DNA of 6,366 nt from an uncultured Bdellovibrio sp. Lineage in GTDB: Bacteria; Bdellovibrionota; Bdellovibrionia; Bdellovibrionales; Bdellovibrionaceae. The translations under genes were made by a program, and so were the position numbers. Within the stretch, counting starts at the first letter, position 1; each line of letters opens with the position of its first letter. The notes beneath the pieces are model-generated. The model was not told the DNA's origin. It saw only the letters and a program-made list of their open reading frames with translations, and did not search any database. Location of the stretch: the NCBI GenBank assembly GCA_946482355.1, contig CAMLRE010000134.1, positions 1 to 6,366 on the forward strand, written 5' to 3'. Positions 1-3,935 of the stretch are shown here, piece by piece.

Positions 1-427
1 GTTCAACATACGACGTGCTAAAAGGTCTTGTTTCAGCCAGAACATATAATTCGGTAAAACAAGGGTCTTTTTGCATATCGTTTTCGATATCAAAATGAAA
101 ACGGTTTAACGGAGAAGATTTTAATTGCGGGTCAGAAAGTTTAAAACGTTCACGAATCACCGGCGGAGCTTTTTCAATCAGGTCGTTAATAACACGTGTA
201 TCTAACAGACAGGCGTAAAGCTTATATAACGTAGAATAAACCGGGGTATGAATTTTATCGCGTAGACGTGTCAGTGTTTTTACGTGAATTTGCGACTTTG
301 AAGCCAGCATATTCAAGCCCTTTTTAGGGTCTTTAAAACGTAACAAATAGGCTTCGATATCCCGTGATACTTGATCAGAGATAGAAATATCCAGTTCGCT
401 CGAGTTACGTTCGACGTTAATTTCCAC
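1..427 (-). CDS. Putative helix-turn-helix regulator, N-terminal 142 residues (cut by left edge)
   Basis: I read an open frame from a GTG at 427 down to base 2 with no stop; the C-terminus lies outside the window. A Shine-Dalgarno-like AAGGTG (437-432) lies 4 bases upstream of the GTG, and an in-frame stop at 454-452 leaves no credible earlier start. No signal peptide or membrane segment is visible. Residues about 37-76 (beginning GLNMLASKSQIHVKTLTRLR and ending in KLYACLLD) match the spacing of an XRE/Cro-C1-type helix-turn-helix: LA, then a turn, a TLTRLR recognition helix, then STLYKLYACL where LETLLKIAKAL is usual. The rest (about 77-142) is acidic and basic in patches and I do not recognise it. 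It follows the secreted-protein pair in the same direction but is separated from it by a terminator, so it probably has its own promoter. The coding frame is solid; the regulator role is an inference from one motif. Confidence 0.7.
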   Translation of the reverse strand, partial: MEINVERNSSELDISISDQVSRDIEAYLLRFKDPKKGLNMLASKSQIHVKTLTRLRDKIHTPVYSTLYKLYACLLDTRVINDLIEKAPPVIRERFKLSDPQLKSSPLNRFHFDIENDMQKDPCFTELYVLAETRPFSTSYVE

Positions 428-442
428 TAAACACCTTAAATT

Positions 443-481
443 TTGAAGTTTTCAAGTATCGTAAAGAACTCTAAATCACAA
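443..481 (-). promoter_or_regulatory. Possible promoter and small dyad upstream of the HTH gene
   Basis: This is the short gap between the terminator and the GTG-start gene. On the minus strand TTGTGA (481-476) could be a -35 element, with TACTTG (458-453, 17-base spacing) or GATACT (460-455, 15-base spacing) as a poor -10. A 13-base dyad, TTGAA-AAC-TTCAA (455-443), overlaps the -10 side and sits just before the ribosome site, where an autoregulator could bind. The matches are weak and the DNA is AT-rich, so chance is a real alternative. Confidence 0.2.
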
Positions 482-486
482 CGAGA

Positions 487-522
487 AAACGCCCTGAAAC
501 CGAGGGGTGGCTCAAGGCGTTT
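487..522 (-). terminator. Rho-independent terminator after the secreted-protein pair
   Basis: Read on the minus strand, AAACGCC (522-516) pairs with GGCGTTT (493-487). The stem continues through a T-G wobble (515/494), TGA with TCA (514-512/497-495) and GCC with GGT (511-509/501-499), with one bulged T at 498. The loop is seven bases (508-502). TTTTCTC follows the stem. It begins 24 bases after the stop codon of the 547-1020 gene, so it should end that transcript. On the plus strand the stem is followed by TTTATTATTT, so it might also work in the other direction, although no plus-strand gene is seen. Confidence 0.75.
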
Positions 523-546
523 ATTATTTAAGCAAAATGCTTGTAA

Positions 547-1020
547 TTATTGGCAGTTTGGTACTGTGAAAGCTTTGTTAAATAAAAACTCTACACGGTC
601 ATTTTTACCACCCATAACTTTAGAAACTTTAACCATAACTGTTAATGGGTACGTGCCAGAGATAACTTTGTCTTTGCAAACGCGTTGAGAGTTATTACCG
701 CCACCTACGTAGTCGCAGTCCCAAGAAGTGCGAGTGTAGTTGATTGGTGTTGAGTAGTATTTCGCGCCTTTGCAAGTTGTTACTGGGCGATCGTTGTGAC
801 CTACGTAGATAGTTTCACATTGTTTAACTGGTTTGATAGTACGTAAGTTGTTACCATCTTTACAAGTAAACATGTAATCAACAGCTGAACCCATGAATAC
901 CGTAGGTGCGTCGATTTGGATTCTTGGATCGTTTTGTAAAACTTCCCAAGATGTATCTGCTGTGTAAGCAGAAGCTGTAGTAGCTGCGAATAAAGCGATA
1001 ATTGCGATTAGTTTGTTCAT
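547..1020 (-). CDS. Secreted six-cysteine protein of unknown family, downstream paralog (157 aa)
   Basis: The protein starts with a clear Sec signal peptide: MNK, a hydrophobic core LIAIIALFAATT, and a likely cleavage after ASA (residue 18). The mature part of about 139 residues has six cysteines (53, 68, 83, 102, 115, 156), all kept in the neighbouring paralog, which suggests three disulfides and a location in the periplasm or outside the cell. There is no lipobox cysteine and no further membrane segment. The C-terminal third (TYPLTVMVKVSKVMGG, then RVEFLFNKAFTV) alternates hydrophobic and polar residues like beta strands. I do not recognise a family or an enzyme motif. GGGAG (1030-1026) lies 5 bases before the ATG. 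Codons are strongly biased (all eight Tyr are TAC, eight of nine Ile are ATC), which suggests high expression. It lies 51 bases after its paralog and is probably co-transcribed with it. Confidence 0.85.
   Translation of the reverse strand: MNKLIAIIALFAATTASAYTADTSWEVLQNDPRIQIDAPTVFMGSAVDYMFTCKDGNNLRTIKPVKQCETIYVGHNDRPVTTCKGAKYYSTPINYTRTSWDCDYVGGGNNSQRVCKDKVISGTYPLTVMVKVSKVMGGKNDRVEFLFNKAFTVPNCQ
561..644. repeat. 84-base identical tract shared with 1086-1169 (copy 1)
   Basis: This segment, inside the 3' part of the downstream paralog, is identical base for base to 1086-1169. It covers about 28 codons (residues about 126-154) without one silent difference, although silent changes are common elsewhere between the two genes. 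The bases on each side differ (560 G against 1085 T; 645 A against 1170 G). A recent gene conversion is the simplest reading; selection on codons or RNA shape is an alternative. Confidence 0.9.
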
Positions 1021-1071
1021 AATAACTCCCTTTTTGTTATTTTGTTTTTGTTGTTCAATTAAAAATTAAAA
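1021..1071 (-). promoter_or_regulatory. Short spacer with duplicated leader and ribosome site
   Basis: This spacer separates the paralogs. Bases 1021-1043 resemble 1543-1565 upstream of the other copy: both give an AGGGAG ribosome site, then TTATT before the ATG, with GTTATTTT aligned further out. The duplication therefore included the 5' leader. The rest is AT-rich, and I see no hairpin terminator and no convincing promoter, which supports one transcript for both genes. Confidence 0.5.
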
Positions 1072-1542
1072 TTATTGGCAATTTTGTACTGTGAAAGCTT
1101 TGTTAAATAAAAACTCTACACGGTCATTTTTACCACCCATAACTTTAGAAACTTTAACCATAACTGTTAGTGGGTATGTGCCAGAGATCACTTTGTCGTT
1201 ACAAATGTTTTGGCCGTTATGACCGCCGCCAAAGTAGTTGCAATCCCAAGAAGTGCGAACGTAGTTAATTGGTGTTGATAAGTATTTTTCGCCTTTGCAA
1301 ACTTCTTTAGATTGGTTTTGACCAATGTAGATCGTTTCACATTGTTTAACTGGTTTGATCGTGCGTAAGAAAGCACCGTCTTTACAAGTAAACATGTAAT
1401 CAACAGCGTGACCCATGAATACAGTTGGAGCGTCGATTTGGATTCTTGGATCATTCTGTAAAGTTTCCCAAGATGTTGATTCTGTGTAAGCAGAAACTGT
1501 TGTCGCCGCAAATAATGCGATGATTGCGATCAATTTATTCAT
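1072..1542 (-). CDS. Secreted six-cysteine protein of unknown family, upstream paralog (156 aa)
   Basis: This is the first gene of the tandem pair and about 83% identical to the copy at 547-1020 (25 substitutions and one single-residue gap). It has the same signal peptide, with predicted cleavage after VSA (residue 18), and the same six cysteines (53, 68, 82, 101, 114, 155). It is likely exported and disulfide-bonded, and I know no function for it. The ribosome site GGGAG (1552-1548) is 5 bases from the ATG. Differences from its paralog cluster in the cysteine-bounded middle (residues about 73-115), while the N-terminal mature region and the C-terminal strands are nearly unchanged. Tyr is always TAC and most Ile is ATC, as in the paralog and unlike the polysaccharide genes. 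Its promoter should lie in 1543-1738, beside the TTTGTC dyad cluster. Confidence 0.85.
   Translation of the reverse strand: MNKLIAIIALFAATTVSAYTESTSWETLQNDPRIQIDAPTVFMGHAVDYMFTCKDGAFLRTIKPVKQCETIYIGQNQSKEVCKGEKYLSTPINYVRTSWDCNYFGGGHNGQNICNDKVISGTYPLTVMVKVSKVMGGKNDRVEFLFNKAFTVQNCQ
1086..1169. repeat. 84-base identical tract shared with 561-644 (copy 2)
   Basis: This is the partner of the tract at 561-644, at the same place in the upstream paralog. The two copies start 525 bases apart in direct orientation. As two long direct repeats they could also recombine to delete one gene copy and leave a single hybrid gene. Confidence 0.9.
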
Positions 1543-1738
1543 AATAACTCCCTAAGCGTTATTTTTTAATTTTTCAAATTTCGATGACTGCTGTTTCGCA
1601 AGACTTCAGAAGTTTGTATATTGAAAAAGAAGGGGTTATTTGGGTTTTATGGACAGACAAAACTTTGTCCAGACAAAATCCCGGACAAACTTTTCTTTGT
1701 CCACAGGTTTTGAACAAACCGCAACATTTACTGCAAAG
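1543..1738 (-). other. Gene-free region between galE and the secreted-protein pair
   Basis: These 196 bases must hold the 3' end of the galE transcript and probably the promoter of the secreted pair. The galE-proximal part holds the TTTGTC dyad cluster (1651-1702). An 11-base palindrome, ACTTCAGAAGT, lies at 1603-1613. TATACA on the minus strand (around 1620) is a candidate -10, but I find no good -35 at the right spacing, so no promoter is called. No open frame here looks coding. Confidence 0.6.
1651..1702. promoter_or_regulatory. Cluster of TTTGTC/GACAAA hexamers forming two dyads
   Basis: Five copies of GACAAA or its complement TTTGTC lie in 52 bases: GACAAA at 1656, 1672 and 1684, TTTGTC at 1664 and 1696. 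They form two 20-base dyads: 1651-1670 (GGACA...TGTCC, with an inner GACAAA-AC-TTTGTC) and 1683-1702 (GGACAAA-CTTTTC-TTTGTCC). The dyads start 32 bases apart, close to three helical turns, so a dimeric regulator could sit on one face of the DNA. They lie 109 bases or more upstream of the first secreted-protein ATG and 37 bases after the galE stop. The same sequence would fold as short RNA hairpins, so a weak galE terminator is an alternative; the U-tract after the hairpins is poor. Confidence 0.45.
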
Positions 1739-2764
1739 TTATTGAAAGTCTACTGATAACTTATTGATAATCGGACAAATACTTTTATATCCTTGCGGAT
1801 GTTGGCTATGCCAAAGCCAAGCGTGTCTGATCATCTGTTCAAGATGCGGATAATCACAAACCCAACCTAACTCGCGACGAATTTTCTCGCTGCTAGCGAC
1901 AAGAATAGCGGGATCTCCCTCACGTCTGGCGCAAACTTCGTAAGAAATTTTTCTTCCCGTTACTTGTTCGCAGGTACTGATCACTTGTTTTACTGAAAAT
2001 CCTTTTTCACTTCCTAAGTTATAGATGTTTCCTTCACCAGGTCTGATGGCTTTAACAGCTAAGGCATGCGCTTTCACCAAATCCATCACGTGAATGTAAT
2101 CGCGAATACAAGTTCCATCAAATGTCGGATAATCATGTCCGAATACTTTTAAAGGTTCTTGTAAGTTTTGAAGTGACTGCAGAATTTTAGGAATCAAATG
2201 TGTTTCTGGATAGTGAGCTTCGCCAATAGCTCCGTCAGCAGCTGCTCCTGCGACATTAAAATAACGTAATACCGCATACCCCATACCGTAAGCCTGGCAA
2301 TAATCGTGGATCATTAACTCACTTGCCCGCTTTGTATGTCCATAAGGGTTAATGGGCCGACAGGGGTTTGTTTCTTTAATCGGAACCTCTAGCGGATTTC
2401 CATAAACCGCAGCGGTTGAAGAAAAAACAATTTTTTTTACTTCTGTGGACCGTAAGGCTTCAAGCAAACAAAAAGTTCCTACTAAATTATTTTCATAATA
2501 CTTTGAAGGGCTTTTTACACTTTCACCCACTTCAATGTATCCCGCAAAATGAATCACCGCTTCAATGTGATGATCTTTTAACGTATCAACCATGGTTTCA
2601 AAATTCTGGACTGAAATTTTCATCCAAATAGCGCGCGGATCAATGGCCGCTTGAAAGCCGTGAGACAAGTTATCAACAACCACGACCTTATGCCCTTCAT
2701 CAAGCAGATAGCGTGTAGCGTGACTTCCGATATAACCGGCTCCGCCGGTGATCAAAATATTCAT
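1739..2764 (-). CDS. galE: UDP-glucose 4-epimerase
   Basis: This extended-SDR enzyme interconverts UDP-glucose and UDP-galactose in the cytoplasm with tightly bound NAD. The N-terminal Rossmann motif GGAGYIGSH lies at residues 7-15 and the acidic NAD-ribose residue D31 in VVVDNLSHG. The catalytic segment FSSTAAVYG (114-122) has Thr117 where E. coli GalE has Ser124; YGHTK (141-145) gives the Tyr and Lys of YxxxK. Other GalE signatures are RYFNVAGA (167-174), RDYIHVMDL (221-229) and RREGDPA (280-286). Leu288 stands where E. coli has Tyr299, the gate for N-acetylated substrates, so GlcNAc use cannot be read off. The length of 341 residues is normal. The ATG at 2764 is chosen because AAGGA (2776-2772) lies 7 bases upstream and the Rossmann strand follows at once. 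It is 16 bases after glf and supplies the mutase with UDP-galactose. Confidence 0.95.
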   Translation of the reverse strand: MNILITGGAGYIGSHATRYLLDEGHKVVVVDNLSHGFQAAIDPRAIWMKISVQNFETMVDTLKDHHIEAVIHFAGYIEVGESVKSPSKYYENNLVGTFCLLEALRSTEVKKIVFSSTAAVYGNPLEVPIKETNPCRPINPYGHTKRASELMIHDYCQAYGMGYAVLRYFNVAGAAADGAIGEAHYPETHLIPKILQSLQNLQEPLKVFGHDYPTFDGTCIRDYIHVMDLVKAHALAVKAIRPGEGNIYNLGSEKGFSVKQVISTCEQVTGRKISYEVCARREGDPAILVASSEKIRRELGWVCDYPHLEQMIRHAWLWHSQHPQGYKSICPIINKLSVDFQ

Positions 2765-2771
2765 AGGACGT

Positions 2772-2776
2772 TCCTT
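2772..2776 (-). promoter_or_regulatory. Ribosome binding site that decides the galE start
   Basis: AAGGA on the minus strand, 7 bases before the ATG at 2764. The frame stays open for 34 more codons upstream into glf, but that extension would place non-family residues before the Rossmann strand, so this site fixes the short form. Confidence 0.75.
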
Positions 2777-2780
2777 TTTT

Positions 2781-3935
2781 TTAAGAAAGAGGGTTTTGGT
2801 AAAATGGGGGCCAATGCGAAATTTCTGTCGCTTTACAGACTTTGGCAAAATCAAGAGACTCACCAATCACCACATGCATATCTAAATACCTATAAGTTCC
2901 TAGACGGCCGATAAAGCTTACTTTTTTTTCATTCTGGGCCATTTGTACATATTTATTGAGTAGTTCTTTATCCTGATTTAAGCGCAACGGATAATAAGGC
3001 GTATCTTTTTCTTCGGCTAAAGCGCTGTATTCACGAAAACAAACGGTTTTTTCAAATTCTTCCCACGGCGAAAAGTGTTTGTGTTCAGAAATTCTGGTAA
3101 ATGGAATTTTTTCGTCGCAGTAGTTAATAACCGGGTTACCTTGAAAATCTCCTTCAGCTTCGAATCGTTCAAATTTTAAAGTGCGGTATTTAAGCCGACC
3201 TTCGCTAAAATTAAAAAAGGCATCGATAGGTCCACTCCAAAAAAGATGATCGTAATTTTCTCTGAAGTCTGAAGAAATTTTCTGGTTTAAGTAAACTTTA
3301 ATATCCGGATGGTCTAAGATTTTTTCAACGATGGCCGTATAACCGTCTTTAGGTAAACCTTGGTATTTTTGATTATAGTAATTATCGTCGTAGTTAAATC
3401 TAACCGGTAAACGTTTTAAAATCGACGCCGGTAAATCGCTGGGTTCGCAACCCCACTGTTTTTTCGTATAACCGTAAAAAAATGTTTTATATAAATCTTT
3501 TCCTAAAAATTTTAATGCTTGTTCTTCAAAACTTTGGGGTTCAGTAATTGATTTGTCTCCCTGCTCGGCAATAAATTCTTTGGCTTCACTGGGCGACATA
3601 GCTTTTTTGTAGAACTGATTAATCGTCAATAAATTCACCGGAAGCGTAAATACACCTTGATCCGTTACTGCCTTTACACGATTTACAAAGGGAACAAACT
3701 CTGACCATTGATTTACGTACGCCCAGACATCGTCTCTGCTCGTGTTAAAAATATGAGGTCCGTACTGGTGCAGACGAATTCCTGTTTTTTCATCCCGCGG
3801 GGTGTGACAATTTCCTGCAACATGAGAACGTTCATCAAACACCGAAACATGAAAACAACCGGTTTCGACAAGTTCACGGGCAAGAACGGCACCTGCAAAG
3901 CCTGCTCCGGCAATGGCAATACTGTATTTTTTCAT
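2781..3935 (-). CDS. glf: UDP-galactopyranose mutase
   Basis: This FAD-dependent cytoplasmic enzyme converts UDP-galactopyranose to UDP-galactofuranose, the donor for galactofuranose in surface glycans. The N-terminal FAD motif GAGFAG lies at residues 10-15, with DERSHVAGN (34-42) following. Family signatures appear in order: QYGPHIFNTS (57-66), where many members have HT after HIF, FYGYTKKQWG (153-162), the RLPVRFNYDDNYY segment (175-187) with an arginine at 175 near the substrate diphosphate, TRISEHKHF (280-288) with a second conserved arginine at 281, and the C-terminal flavin motif GRLGTYRYLDMH (343-354). The length of 384 residues is normal and nothing appears missing. ATG 3935 is preferred over GTG 3941 because GGAG (3944-3941) is 5 bases from it. 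The ATG overlaps the upstream gene's stop as ATGA, implying translational coupling. With galE 16 bases downstream, it completes a UDP-glucose to UDP-galactofuranose route. Confidence 0.96.
   Translation of the reverse strand: MKKYSIAIAGAGFAGAVLARELVETGCFHVSVFDERSHVAGNCHTPRDEKTGIRLHQYGPHIFNTSRDDVWAYVNQWSEFVPFVNRVKAVTDQGVFTLPVNLLTINQFYKKAMSPSEAKEFIAEQGDKSITEPQSFEEQALKFLGKDLYKTFFYGYTKKQWGCEPSDLPASILKRLPVRFNYDDNYYNQKYQGLPKDGYTAIVEKILDHPDIKVYLNQKISSDFRENYDHLFWSGPIDAFFNFSEGRLKYRTLKFERFEAEGDFQGNPVINYCDEKIPFTRISEHKHFSPWEEFEKTVCFREYSALAEEKDTPYYPLRLNQDKELLNKYVQMAQNEKKVSFIGRLGTYRYLDMHVVIGESLDFAKVCKATEISHWPPFYQNPLS

Noticed and set aside
443..688. Plus-strand open frame of 81 codons
   Set aside because: It crosses the terminator hairpin and the 3' end of the secreted-protein gene, has no ribosome site and no family-like sequence.
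1188..1511. Minus-strand open frame of 107 codons inside the upstream paralog
   Set aside because: It is an out-of-frame shadow of a gene with a clear signal peptide and a close paralog, and its sequence looks random.
547..1552. Paralog pair as part of a mobile element
   Set aside because: No transposase, terminal inverted repeats or target duplications are visible; a simple tandem duplication including the leader explains it.
1651..1702. CRISPR-like short repeats
   Set aside because: The units are six to seven bases, in both orientations and at uneven spacing, with no spacer-repeat rhythm; they read as an operator or hairpins.
2765..2866. 34-codon N-terminal extension of galE
   Set aside because: It overlaps the end of glf and precedes the normal GalE start; a ribosome site sits correctly before the ATG at 2764.
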